From Timema cristinae (taxonomy: Eukaryota > Arthropoda > Insecta > Phasmatodea > Timematidae), in assembly GCA_039000515.1 (NCBI GenBank), contig JBCFYV010011164.1, positions 36,181,521 to 36,245,520 of the forward strand: a DNA stretch of 64,000 nt, given 5' to 3'. The position numbers and the translations under genes were made by a program. The notes below the pieces were generated by a model. It was not told the DNA's origin. It was given only the letters and a program-made list of their open reading frames with translations, and did not search any database. Shown piece after piece: positions 25,561-37,632 of the stretch (positions within the stretch are counted from its first letter, which is position 1; each line of letters opens with the position of its first letter).

Positions 25561-26238
25561 TCCTAACAAACTCGGAAGACAACGGTATTTCCAGGAGGGC
25601 TCATATAAGCCATTTGAAAGTGATTCCACCTAGATAATACTGCCAAGAGTCACCGTGTAGTCCCTGTCTTTGTATATGTAATGTCCCCTTGTTAAACTCC
25701 GGAGTACCATCTGTGCCTTGTCATTATCTTTGTGCTACGTATAGATTTGGGAATATAAGTTTTTGATATAAATTATATATCTAGGTGAAAAAATTGGTTT
25801 AGAAAGACTGATATAATGCGACGTAAATATATATGATTTGTGCATCGCCAAAATATGGATATAAGATACTATAATAAGAGTTCATGAATTGTATGAAGGA
25901 CGTGGAACTGCTTGTGTGTTGTTTTTTGTGCAGCTCAGAGAAGACTTCAAAGACTTCATCCTCCTTCTATCATCAACTCCTTATTCCTTCCTTATGTGTG
26001 GTGAGTATGGGTCAGCAAGACATTTTAGATCATCAAAAGAAAGCTCGGTGAGATTGGAGTCCTATGGCAGCAACGTGACAGGGTGGGACCCTAGGAGTGG
26101 GATGGAGCTTGGGATTGTACCGTGTAATGGGAAGCGTTACGCACCTTGCTAGGAGAGAAAGAACTACTGACCTGCCAACCTCGATTATACCTTGGTGCGC
26201 TGATTAACCCGTCACCCTTCGGCCCAGGGGGCAAGAGT
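25561..26238 (+). other. Post-pol region of the gypsy element with polypurine tract
   Basis: No ORF with recognisable features. It ends in a purine-rich cagggggcaagagt (about 26225-26238) directly before the tgtagcg repeat, the expected position of a polypurine tract before a 3' LTR. Confidence 0.5.
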
Positions 26239-26700
26239 TGTAGCGTTTTATAAAAATCTACAACGTTCAAAATCAAGAAAACAACTGGACACTAAATCGT
26301 TTCTGGTCATATCCCACCACAACTACAATAGTATTATGTCTAAACTCACCAATGCCCCGTTCTTCTGTTTACGTACCAAGCTGGCTATCTCCCACGGATA
26401 CAACCGGCTAACGTGAACATGTTGTTTAGACTGAATGCGTATCAACATTGTGTGTTCACTAAGTACGCCGGGACGAGTGAAATAAGACGTTTCCGGCGCT
26501 AGATGGTTGCGTGTACCAATAATACTGTTCTGGATCTTTCCATGGCTTGCTCGTCACATGTTCCCCGTCTACTACTACCCCTTCCCTCTCTTTTCTCTCT
26601 ATGTTTCCGTATTGTGTGTGTAACCCCTATTTTCCCTCTCTCTGAGCAAAAGATATCGAATAAATACTGCCAGGAGATCTGAGGACAGACACTCTTGGCA
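26239..26700 (+). repeat. Putative 3' LTR of the gypsy element
   Basis: Begins tgtagcgttttataaaaatc (repeat of 23201-23278) after a polypurine tract, and contains a polyadenylation-like aataaa at about 26660. The right end is uncertain; a tggca at about 26698 is one candidate. No target duplication established. Confidence 0.5.
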
Positions 26701-26794
26701 GGATATCCATCTTGGGCTCGTCTACGTGTTCCTAAAACAAAATGTAAGATTCAAATTAAGTTTCGGCCTTTGTAAGTCTAAATTCTTTTTCGGC

Positions 26795-27015
26795 TTTAAA
26801 TTGTAATAAATGTTCAGAATCTTGGACTCGTAATAAATGTTCAGAGTCCTTCAGACTTATTATAAATGTTCAAAGTCCTTTAAACTTATATTAAATATTA
26901 AGAGTCCGTCCAACTTATGGAAATCATAGTAAATATTCAGAGTCCTTTCCTAAGGAATAGTATGTTAAATATCCAGAGTCCTTACTAAAGAAAGCATATT
27001 ATATATTCAGATTTC
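26795..27015 (+). repeat. Degenerate tandem repeat, about 30-35 bp
   Basis: Six to seven units of the type taaatgttcagagtccttc, each followed by a variable acttat-like stretch. Similar gtccttcagac words recur at 21.69-21.80 kb. Possibly untranslated leader of an LTR element (inference). Confidence 0.65.
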
Positions 27016-28672
27016 TTTTTTAGTCATTCCGACTTGTAAATAAAATTAATAATAATGCAAGGCAACTACCCAAGATGATTTCTATGGATCAAATATATAT
27101 ACATATTTTTTTAATCAATAAAACTTGCACTTATCTATTTAACTCTTGACATGTTGATTTCTACTCTTATTTAACTAGATATTCTTACCTTCCTAGAAAT
27201 ATTCTTTAATCCTTTTTATTGTTGGTAGCTCTATAATGCCGCGTGGGTTCGTTGGAAACATGAGTGATTATATTATATAATAATATATAATTTTGAGTGT
27301 CCTATCTGCTCACTCTGCAGTTATTCTCCCCTTGTTTTATAATTTTATAACTTTGTATGCCTGCCTTTGTCCTGGAGGATGGAAAGGGGCCACACACCCA
27401 GTGGAGGTTCAAAACTCAAACTTCTCACTGCCGGAAATCCCAGTCAGTGTATAACGTGAGTGGCACCTTAGTTTAGGCACGAGACTCCAAGGGTATTACG
27501 ATTTAATGCTGTTTTCTGTGACGAAATTTAGAAGAGCTTAAACTTTAAATTTATTACCAAGTTTCACTAACCATTGGGGCTGTACACATTTGAAATAATT
27601 ACTTTATTTTTTAAGTGATTGGGGAAGTTGAAATTAAAGAAATTGAATCCATATTTGATTGTAGTTGGAATGTAAAATCATTTGAAAAGATCACACTCAG
27701 TAGCCCAACCGAGATTAAAACCCGAATCTCATCATTGTCAAACCTGTCCAACACAAGAGTGACCAACATCACCTAGAGAGGTGGTATTGGAGTAGCACGT
27801 TAGCGACCACCGAATCGGATGAGTTTAAGCTGCTATATTCTAAGGACGATCTATAGAATATGTATATAACTAACATTCAGTCTCTTAGTCATCGGCCACA
27901 GTTGAGTACTTTGAGCGCTTTGGTCTTCAGACGCTGCATCAATCAAAATCTGGTCTATAATTAGTATGTGCTGTACGTATTACCAAAATAATCGAGGTAC
28001 GAGTGATTAAATACTAATTATAATTATGGCCTCAGGCTTTAATTATCCACCCTAGCGTTAACCCCATGTTAAAAACAATTGTTGTAGGGCGTGCCCATAA
28101 TTTAGTCGGGTTTGTTGATGATGTTTATTAATTAGCTTTAATTATTATAATGATCGTCGAAAGGGCCTACAAACAGAATATATCAATGGGAAGTTCCCCA
28201 TCTGTTACTATCCTGCCAGGTTGACAACGGAGGGGATGGGAGGAGGAAAATGACCCTCTATGTATTTATTATCATTGATTGGTTTACCTCTTTTACCTAT
28301 TGTTACAGTTGGACACGTGACTTGTGTACCTGCCTTGGAATGGAGTGACATTACATTGGTGCAAGTACAAGGGAGTACATGGGTACATTGTGCTCGTCCA
28401 CATTTTGAATGATGGGTACATAATGGCATCCAAATGTAAGCCACATGAATTCTAAGATAAATTAAATACTTATAGCTTGAAGGGGAGATCTTTTATAGAA
28501 GCTACAAAATTGTATGTAGTAGTATATTGTGAACTGTAATTTTGTATGTATTTTAATTGGGAGGAAATGACAGTAATTACCATCAAGAGATCCTCTGAAT
28601 AGCTTTAAGAGACACCTAATATTCAGAAATGTTAGTGTAAGTGTGGTTAGATCCCCTATCTTAGAAGCTTCG
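27016..28672. other. Intergenic with decayed SINE at about 27604-27835
   Basis: A minus-strand SINE relic is suggested by cccaaccgagattaaaaccc and aacacaagagtgacc. No gene recognised elsewhere. A 78-codon minus ORF at 28208-28444 has no family features. Confidence 0.4.
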
Positions 28673-29058
28673 TTAAGGCGGAATTGAAGGGGACATGAGA
28701 AAATGCCAGTTTTTTTTGCAGTTTTTATGGTAAATTTTTTTTTTTACAAAATAAATAAAATATTGCTCCAGTATGAACATAGAATTTAATTTTCTTCACA
28801 TGGTGACCTCAATATTTCTTGAATATTTGTCAATGATGTTTTGGAATTTAATGACAACTTTTTCTCTTCGTTTAAAAAGTTTGTCATCTAATGCCGCTAT
28901 ATTAATGATCAACGATAATTGTTGATATCACAATGGGAAGAAAATTAAACTCTCTGTTTATACTGGAGCAATATTTTACTTATTTTATATTAAAAAATTG
29001 CTATAAAAACTGTAAAAAAAACTGGCCTTTTCTTATGTCCCCTTAAATCCCGCCTTAA
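28673..29058. mobile_element. TTAA-flanked MITE with about 130-bp inverted repeats
   Basis: The left end ttaaggcggaattgaagggg and the right end, read reversed, ttaaggcgggatttaagggg, match. The match continues through cataagaaaa..ccagttttt, tattgctccagtat and tttaattttcttc, giving arms near 130 bp around a central AT-rich stretch. TTAA on both sides fits a piggyBac-type target duplication, but TTAA could also be part of the repeat. No transposase. Confidence 0.85.
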
Positions 29059-29404
29059 ACACCCATTTGATTTTTATCAACAATTTCACACATACAACCC
29101 CCCTCTCTCCAAACCAAAAACTTTCCTGCACTTTTGGATTTACGGGCTAGTTGAACATCATTATGGATTTGGCGTAACAGCTTTTATTTTTTTAAGAAAA
29201 ACATTGTTTTCAATTTTAATAATATGAGCGTACTACTTACCAAACTGATTTATATTCCTTAAGTTTAAAAATGACACCTTGAAACGGGAATTGAACCCAG
29301 CACCTTTGGTTTGGTAAGCGATACTCATGTCCAGGTAGAATTTTTCGATTTAAATAATGTGATACTTAGATGCGGCCTAGACCATACTTAACAAGTAACA
29401 ACTA
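29059..29404. other. Intergenic
   Basis: Holds a tRNA-like reversed B-box (cgggaattgaacccagcacc, 29286) followed by atgtccaggtag, perhaps a decayed SINE. Otherwise nothing seen. Confidence 0.35.
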
Positions 29405-29665
29405 TAGCCTGCTTCAGTGACCGAATGGTCTAAGGCGTCACTCTCGTCTAAGACTGACCCGCTAATGACGGAGAGATTGGGGTTCGAATCCCGGTTGGTT
29501 CTACTGAAGGTGGTTTTCAATTTCCTTCCACGCAAATCCGGGTAGATTACATCTAAAATTCTTCCTTTTACATCCTTACTATATTAAGAGTAATTATCAT
29601 AAATGCTTATAAGTTATATTTATAACCCAAACAGGTAGAAAGAAGCGGTGTTAAAAATATATAAA
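29405..29665 (+). repeat. tRNA-derived SINE, family C
   Basis: Head gcttcagtgaccgaatggtc, B-box gttcgaatcccggttgg, body cttccacgcaaatccgggta and tail taacccaaacaggtagaaag. Confidence 0.85.
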
Positions 29666-30119
29666 AAATAATTAGCTTTGCTATTAATACAAACCGATTT
29701 AGTTAGAAAAAACAGACATCACATCTACTTCCTAGGCCATTTATTCCCCTTTTCCTTGATGATATTTTTTCTAGTCTTATTGGGTATCGAATTCCGAGCT
29801 CCAAGCTCAGAGGAAAAACGTACAAGTGAGATAAGTTGTCTAAGAGCTTAGCTAAGAAACCATTTTATTGTAACAGAGTAAGTATTTAAATGTTATTGTT
29901 TGTTTATTTGTTTTTTTTGTTTATCCTTAATTATAATTTAATAATAATTTAAATGTGGAATTTTATTTATAGAAAATTAGATCAAGTTATTTTGGATGTG
30001 GTTGTTTTGATATTTAAATCATAAAATCCTTTCCTCATACTAGGTCGGATTGTACTGAGTTCAAGAAAGTATGTTTAATGCACCCATTTTGTGGTTCCCT
30101 CCTTCACAAACCCGCCTTC
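29666..30119. other. Intergenic, AT-rich
   Basis: Nothing recognised. Confidence 0.5.
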
Positions 30120-30134
30120 TACAATCGCTCCCAC

Positions 30135-30381
30135 CCGCCTCGGTGGCGTAGCTAGCTAACGCGCTTGTCGTGTTGAGCTCGACCGCTGAGGATGAGGAGA
30201 TCGAGGTTCGAATCTAGGTCGGGTGAACTGGGGGGGGGGGGTTTCTAAATGGTTTACACTCTCCCTCCACGCAAATGCGGGTTCACTTCCCAATTCCTAA
30301 TCCATTAGCGTAATTAGTACTTAAAGCGTATAACCCGAACGGGTAGTAAGACGCGGTGCTAAATAATATAATATAATATAA
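30135..30381 (+). repeat. tRNA-derived SINE, family B, with 15-bp target duplication
   Basis: Head cgcctcggtggcgtagctag, B-box gttcgaatctaggtcgggtg and tail aacccgaacgggtagtaaga with an (ATAAT)n end. Flanked by perfect duplications tacaatcgctcccac at 30120-30134 and 30382-30396, which fixes the element ends and shows LINE-type integration. Confidence 0.97.
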
Positions 30382-30454
30382 TACAATCGCTCCCACCTCG
30401 CCAAGTTATAATTTTTATTACCCATTCGAGATATTCACTTATTTACATTAATAG

Positions 30455-30650
30455 TTTAGGGACGAGAAAGGTAACATTTAGAAGAGGTTAACCAGCGTTT
30501 GCGTGAAGGAAGACCTGGAAACCATATAGGCAACAAAAACATCTCAGTGTAACCGGCAGGGATTCGAAACCCAACCTTCCCATCACCAGATAAATTAGAC
30601 AAAACTAGATTGACATCTTTGATTGCATGACCACCAGTACGAGTCCTTAT
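30455..30650 (-). repeat. Degenerate tRNA-derived SINE
   Basis: Reversed body cagcgtttgcgtgaaggaag and reversed B-box ggcagggattcgaaaccca. The tail is lost. Confidence 0.65.
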
Positions 30651-30786
30651 TTCAAACGCGTACATATTAGAGTGAGGGCCCTCCTAATTATATTGTAAAC
30701 CGAACCACTAGTGTCATGTTAGAGAGAGCTCCAACTAAAGTCGTTTATTTATAGAGTGACTCAGAGGGGATAAACCAAAGAGTCAA

Positions 30787-31020
30787 GGCCAGTTTCATAG
30801 TAGACTTAGAACGCCTAAAGTGCGAGTCGATACCAAATACAAGACTACACCTACCTAGAACAAAATGGAATGGGCCAGTTTCGTATATGAAACTGACCCA
30901 TTCCATTCGAGTTTAGGTAGGTGATGTCTTGTATTTAGTATAGCGCCGCACTTGAGTCGTACTAAATCTGGTCATGAAAATGGCCCATCCCATTCTGGTC
31001 TAGGTAGGTGTCATGATGTA
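30787..31020. repeat. Foldback/hairpin repeat
   Basis: Arms centred at about 30885: cctacctagaacaaaatgga, then atgggccagtttc, pairs with gaaactgacccattccattc, then tttaggtaggt. Outer parts (tacaagac.. / ..gtcttgta, agtgcgagtcg / cgcacttgagtcg) also pair. A third copy of the arm (ggtctaggtaggtgtcatga) follows at about 30999. Non-coding. Confidence 0.8.
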
Positions 31021-31907
31021 CTTAGTATAACAATTCAACAAAAATCTTAAAGAAAAATAATCATATATTTGAAATGATTGATAGTTGATAGAAACAACAG
31101 ATTTTTAGCGTTAAACCCCCAACTAACAATATTTTTAAAATATATTTTTTTATATCTACTAAGAAAGTAAAATTAGTGTTGTTTAAATTATTTTTCTCAA
31201 CAATTTAAATGACGGGGATATAATTGATTAATTTCAATACGATTATATTCTGATAATAGACAATGCGAATAATATAAAAATATTGGGGTCAAAGTTTTAC
31301 TATTCGTGACCTGTGGAGAGCATAGATAAATGTATACTAACCTTTCTCTATGTAGAGTTTACCTACTTTACATGCAGACCAACGATTAACTTCACAGGAA
31401 GCTTATAGCCCAAACGGGTAGTAAGATGCAGTGCCAAAAATAAGAATAAACCGCACAGGAAAATTTATTTTACATTTTTTCACATCAAACTTAATTCAAT
31501 AGAATCCAAATTGTATGTGAGCCGTTGTGCTTATTTTACTGACGCACTTCAGGAAAAATGCACAAAGTGAGAATTGAGCACATACATAAAGCTACACTAA
31601 AGCGTAGTATCGGGGGTGGAATGGTGATGTCCATTAAGAGAAGGTGAGTGCTTATTTTAATATTTATATGGGCTCAACCACTCCACAAATTGTGGAGCGA
31701 AATAGCTGAAATAGGAATAAGTACGAACATTTCGTTCCTGGATTGAAGAATAGCTCTCAGTCTTACGCGTCAATATTATCTAATCAAATTGAGTGTGTAC
31801 ACTACGTTCCAATAAAATATAGTATCGTTTCCATATTTAGAATGATATAATTTTTAATCATTTTATAGCATATGCATGTTATGATTGACAACCAAACCAA
31901 ATGTGGT
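31021..31907. other. Intergenic with SINE tail fragment at 31385-31450
   Basis: The fragment reads gcttatagcccaaacgggta followed by gtaagatgcagtgcc, the shared SINE 3' tail, plus strand. No gene recognised in the rest. Confidence 0.5.
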
Positions 31908-32134
31908 CAAGAGTTGGGGGAGAAAAAGTATCAGAAGGTAAACATTCTAAACAAGCAGCCTAGTGGGGCAAATACTCATTGTAGATCTGTTATAGTGAGG
32001 AGAGGGAGCACTCAGGCACCAAGAGTTGGGGGAGAAAAAGTATCAGGAGGTAAACAAGTAGCCTAGCAGGGGTAGAAGGGTAAATACTCATTGTAGATCT
32101 GTTATAGTGAGGAGAGGGAGCGCTCAGGTACCAA
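31908..32134 (+). repeat. Two-copy tandem duplication, about 112 bp
   Basis: agagttgggggagaaaaagt starts both copies (31908 and about 32021) and aatactcattgtagatctgt recurs in each. A few substitutions and small indels differ between the copies. Confidence 0.85.
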
Positions 32135-35126
32135 GAGGGATTTTAAGATTGCATGACTCGAGATGTAACCAGTACAACGCGACCTCTTTAAACCGATAAA
32201 GCAGGCAACACCATTAAGGGCGCTGCCTGTATGGAAGGACTCAAAACACAGCGTTATTTATAGTAAGAATGGCAGTTCAAAAGTTTCACACTCATCAACA
32301 AAATCCCCATTCATGTTGGAGTTTTTTGTGACACTTTAAAAAAAATGCATCTATTTAAAAAAGGCTGGACATATGTGTTTAATCATTTAGTTTGATCTCA
32401 GAACCGTGATATTTTGCGTCAATCATTTTTGAAAATGAGATTATTATTATTATCATTTAAGGTTTTTAAGATTCAATTTTGGCGTTAGTTATATTTGAAA
32501 ATAATAAACCACTTCTAAAATAACTTGGTATTTCTGGACGTCTCCAACTCTTCCCAACGCTCCAGTTGAGGGCCGCCTTAAGCCTAGTATACACTTATGG
32601 TATGGTTAAAAACCTAAAGCTCCAAATGTATATATTTATAGTAGGATTATGGAAGGAAGACATTATTAAGAAGTACAAACACTTTTTTTTTCTTTTGGGT
32701 CATAATTAACATGATTCTATAGATTTTAATATTATCCAACAAAAGTGCTTACATCATTTGATGTTATTATGAAAAGTGTTTAAACTAACTTTATAAATCC
32801 CATAAAAGTTTGCTACTATCTGAATAGGACTGTACGCAATCTGATTCCAGTAGGTCCATGAGTTTCGTGGAAACGGCTGTCTATTTCTTCCATTCACCGT
32901 GGATCACTAAGGTTGGAGAACCAATCACTGGCGAACTAGATTCGATCCGAGCACTTTGATTAAAAAAAACACATCAAAGACAGTTTTATTTACATACCTT
33001 TCGCAAGCTATTCCTGGAATTCAGGGTCGTGCCTAGTTTTATTGTGGGGGTGGGGGGTGGGGGGGTAGATAGTGGTAGCTCATGGTAAAGTCCCCTAAAA
33101 GGAGAGTCAAAGAATGTTTAAGACATTTAATTCCTACTGAAGTATATATTTTTAACATGTTTGGGGTTGTAGATGTTATGAAAATTACAGCGACGTATCT
33201 ATAAACGTATATCATAGAGGAGAGGGGTGAAGGAAGGTGGGCGGATTTAATTCATACAGCTCCCTCCTGAGTGATAGCTGAGACTAATATGGTTTGAGAT
33301 AAGGCGTTTAGTCAAAGGTGGAACGGATCTTATTTTTTAATGACTCAAACTTGCTAGGTCTCGCTAATCAACAGAGTCAAGACACATAAAAAATAAGATT
33401 TAATACATTTCAATCGTTTACCAAATTTCTATCATTTGACCAATTGGACTTTTTACTAACCCTACTTCACGTGAGCTAAAAAAGGGTGTGGGCACATTAT
33501 CTCTAATGGGAACATGGTGGTAGGCCTAAAGTGATTTGAACTAAAAATTAATTTCCCAAAATTTCAGTTGGCTTAAAGTTAAATGACTTTAGGCTAACTG
33601 ACGTTTACCCACAAACTATTTTAAGCATTAAGGAGGTATACGACAATCCATTACTAATAATACTTCAAGGGGTGTTCGAACACCCACCACACACCCTTGG
33701 TATGGTCCTGCTGGGATTCTTTGCAAAACAAACTAAAATCTGTGATGGAAAAGTGCACAATAAATACACTATCTTTTACGAACTAGTTCATTTCTTGTCC
33801 AATATAAGGAATAAATACATTATGTGCAAAATCTTGTTTTCTCTGGTTAATCCCTTATAAACCTATTTTATTAATAATGATAATTAGTAGGGCAAGGATG
33901 TTATGCCTTAATAATTGTTAGATTATTATTATTAGCACCGCGTCTTACTAACCGTTCGGTTTATAAGCAATAATAATGATAGAAAATGATTTTAAAAAAA
34001 ACATTTATGACAAAAAAAAAATTACCCTTAGAAAAAAAAGATTCTTTAAAACGAAAAATTGCCAATAAAATTTATATTAATTTGTTTATTCCCTTGCACG
34101 ATCTTTAAGAAAATATTAAGTGTATAAAACAAAACAAAAATAATCTAAAAAATATAATTTATTTGTTTGGCTGTTTCTGTGCCAACAGAAGCTATTTATT
34201 TTACTAATCAATTTACTAACTTTACCTATAAATCCAAAATAAAGAATAATCAAGAAATACCCCTTAATTGTTTACAGTTTTTGTAGAAACTAAAAAATGT
34301 ATTGCCTAAAAACATGTCCTATATGAGATAAAAATTTCTTCAAATACAATTTAATTTTTTACGGTTTCTGTGCCAAACTTAAAGTTTTTAAACATAAAAG
34401 AACACAGGGGAGGGGTGGAAGTATTCTTACCGGCGTGGTGGCATCACCGTTTGCTATGACGTGTATACAGTTGTTCTAAATACAAGCACTCCAACCTTCC
34501 CCTTTTTTTCTCAGGCTTGCTCCTGGCTTTCAGGGAAGATGGTACAAAAATGTCCTTTTTTTTTATAAAATACCAAAATATGCAAAATAATGATGCCAAA
34601 ATAACAAAAAAAAATATGCCTTAAAATTACTGAAAAATCTGAAGATATACCATATCACATAAAAACACGGAAATATGATCAAATATGCCCTAACAAAGTT
34701 AATTAAATCAGCTTAGATTCTTATGAAAAACAATAATTGTATACACTTAAACAACATTCTAGGTTTGCCAAAAAAAAATGTGCAAAATCATAAAAATCCA
34801 AGCCCTAATAACTAATCTCCTGAGGACAGTATCGTCTACAATTCCTTTCTTAATTTCTTAGAATTTTTTTACTTTTTAAATTTAAATTAATACAGAGCAG
34901 TGTACCATACGTAAAGGAGCGATAACCGTTGTTCCTCTTTATCATTTATCCCAGGTATTCAGCTAATACCTTAAATGGGGGAAAAGGTTGACGCGTAGAG
35001 TTATTGCATATTTTTAAAGTATTAAAAATCGATATTTTGGCCTAACGGCTCATCATATCACAAAAATTATGTTCACCTTTATTGTAGAGAATTGTATGAT
35101 GAACATTATTTGTTTTAAAAAAAAAC
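32135..35126. other. Intergenic, AT-rich, with SINE tail at 33921-33965
   Basis: The minus-strand fragment attagcaccgcgtcttactaa is a 5'-truncated SINE tail of about 45 bp. At about 33023 cagggtcgtgcctagtttta followed by G-runs resembles a hAT-type end without a located partner. No gene recognised. Confidence 0.45.
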
Positions 35127-35542
35127 CGCCTCGGTGGCGCAGTTGGCTAACGCGCTAGTCGTGTTGAGCCCGACTGCTGAGGACGGGGAGATCGAGGTTC
35201 GAATCTCGGTCGGGTGAACTGGGGATGGTTTTTCCTATATGGTTTTCCACTCTCCTCACGAAAATGCGGGTTCACTTCTTCCTTTAATTCAACCTTCCAA
35301 TTCCTAATCCATTAGCGTAATTAGTACAAAGAATGTGGGAATGCCAGGTCTCCACCATGGTTCGGATTCCACGTTAAACTGTAGGTCCTTCATTTCATCT
35401 CACAATCACCCTACCATTACACATTAGCGTAAGTGCGTATAACCGAATGGTAGTAAGACGCGGTGCTAATAATAATAATAGTACTAAAGCGTATAACCCG
35501 AACGGGTAGTAAGACGCGGTGCTAAATAATAATAATAATAAT
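35127..35542 (+). repeat. tRNA-derived SINE, family B, interrupted by a family A copy
   Basis: Head cgcctcggtggcgcagttgg, B-box gttcgaatctcggtcgggtg and body caattcctaatccattagcg are normal. The element is then interrupted after attagtac and resumes at tagtactaaagcgtataacc, finishing with gggtagtaagacgcggtgct and (AAT)n. Confidence 0.95.
35328..35478 (+). repeat. 5'-truncated family A SINE nested in the family B SINE
   Basis: Begins mid-body at gaatgtgggaatgccaggtc and ends with a (AAT)n tail. The flanking duplication tagtac is at 35322-35327 and 35479-35484. A 5' truncation plus short duplication fits incomplete target-primed reverse transcription. Confidence 0.92.
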
Positions 35543-36127
35543 GTAAAAAAAACATATTTTATAAAACGCACTGTTTTAGAAACAAAGCAAAAAATAATAT
35601 TTTCAATTACTTTTGCTCCCCTCCCTCCCTCTATGGAGTGATATCAACTGTGTCCTGATGGTTTTAAGCAAGGTTTTAGTAGAGAAAGTTTGTGCCAAAT
35701 TTCATGCTGGTACAAATATGAAATATCAAACGCCTAACAGAACGCACTAAAGAGCTAAAACCGCCTGGGTTTTTAAGGTTTTCATAAGGCTCCCCTGATG
35801 AATCTTTGGAATTAGACAATATAACCCTAAAATTAAGGTAGTTTACTTTGAATGAAAAACGAAAAATAAGTTTTTCTCAAAATCATCTCTAACAATTTTG
35901 ATTAAAACTCGTATATAAACACTGTTTAACATTACAATAAAATGGCACATCTCATTTTACCATTAAATTGACAAATATTGTACTTTCCAATAGCGGACAT
36001 CTTCAACTGTGATTAGCGGCCTATAGCTCAAATATCTCCATTATTGGGTAAAGACGCAAGAAAGTCTGGGCGGATCGCACCATTTAATTTTAATTTTCAG
36101 GTCTTATATATTTATTTTGTTTTTATA
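35543..36127. other. Intergenic
   Basis: Nothing recognised. A gtttgtgccaaatttcatgc stretch at about 35689 belongs to a type common in dispersed repeats. Confidence 0.45.
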
Positions 36128-36350
36128 ACAGCCTCTTACTACTCGTTCAAGTTATACGCTTATGGATTAGTTACGCCAATGGTTTTAGGGATGATGAAAG
36201 TTATATTTGTAGGAAGTGTACCCACATTTGCATAGAGGGAGAGTTGAAAACTATTATTTTTTTTATCTTCAGTAAACCCGACCTGGTTTCGAACCTCAAT
36301 TTCCTCGTCATTGGCAGTCTTGTCTTAGACTAAGTGGCCACCGAAGTAGG
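36128..36350 (-). repeat. tRNA-derived SINE, degenerate
   Basis: Reversed tail cctcttactactcgttcaag, body cccacatttgcatagaggga and reversed B-box acctggtttcgaacctcaat. The head ends ggccaccgaagtagg. Confidence 0.78.
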
Positions 36351-36678
36351 TTGCTTTTATTTTAAGGATTTAATTATTGAATTAAGATGTTTAAGATATT
36401 TAAATATGTTTGGACTTAACTTATTTACTAACTCTTTTCACCTGGGTTGACAATTAGTTATAGAATTAGTTTATTAGGGATTTTTTTTTTCAATTCTTTG
36501 TATTCAATGGTTGATGAAAATTTTTAAAATGTTGTCTGGTATATTGTTTTTATTAGTTACAGTAATATTGTTGGTAGATCAACATTAAGACGGTTATGAA
36601 TAATAAATCCTAGAATAATTTGTCTACCTATATTTTTAAAACTATTAATAGCCTAATTATCATAGCTTGTGTATTAGA

Positions 36679-37623
36679 CAGTGGCGGCTCGTCACTTTAG
36701 AAGCTGGAGGGCGCAGCCTGTTTAATTAATAAATTATTTCTAAATAATATATTTAAAAGAAGACACAAATTTTGGAATATGTTTTGCTAAATATTCATTT
36801 TGTTAAACTCAAAAATTAATATCACAAACAAGATGGAAAGATAAAAAAAACTTCCTCTAAAGGACGTGGATGTGTTGTAGAAATTCTGCAGCTGTGTAAT
36901 GTGCATACATATATAGGTATGTATGTTTTCACTTTGTTCCATACAAAATTCAGGACATGGCCTACCTAATGAATTCAATTCTCTATTTTGATCAAGAGTT
37001 AATCTTGCAATATTCGTTGTCTTTAGCACCTGAATTGAACTATTCGTATTAAGCCTAGTTACAAAAAGTATTAAAACATATAAATCAAATAAACATTATC
37101 CTAAAATAACCCTACATAATATTATTATAAACGCATACGCCACACACATCCTCAAGATGCAGGAGCACGCAGGATGACTGACAACAACTATTGCTGGTTC
37201 ACGCTATACACATTCCTCAAGCTTTCAACCTTAGGGCGCGTAAGGGAGTGCGCCTTCAAAAGAAGAATAAGCAATGCTAGCTATAGCAGGAGGAGGACAA
37301 TGGGTTAAGGGGAGGGAAGGTTTGGTTTCAATATATGTCAGGCGCTGACCGTCGCGCGCCCGACTGCATGCCATTTGAAGATAAGAGGTGAAGAGGTGGG
37401 AAGGTTTGGTTTCCACTATCAGGCGCTGACCACCTCGCGCCCAACCGCATGCCATTTTAAAAACATTGCCTGCTATTACTTAAACCAAAAACATATTTTT
37501 CTTGAAACTATTATGGTAAGATAAAATTGTCGTGAGAGTGCGAATAATAACTTTAAAAGGAACTGGGGATTCGTGGGAATGGGGGGGCGCGCGCCTCCGC
37601 GCCTTAGGGACGAGCCGCCCCTG
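36679..37623. mobile_element. Non-autonomous hAT element (CAGTGGCGGCTCGT family), copy 1
   Basis: Left end cagtggcggctcgt; right end acgagccgcccctg is its near-perfect reverse complement. Perfect 8-bp target duplications gtattaga lie at 36671-36678 and 37624-37631, the hAT signature. No transposase ORF inside. An internal duplication of about 85 bp (agggaaggtttggtttc...gcatgccattt) lies at about 37310-37455. Confidence 0.95.
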
Positions 37624-37632
37624 GTATTAGAC

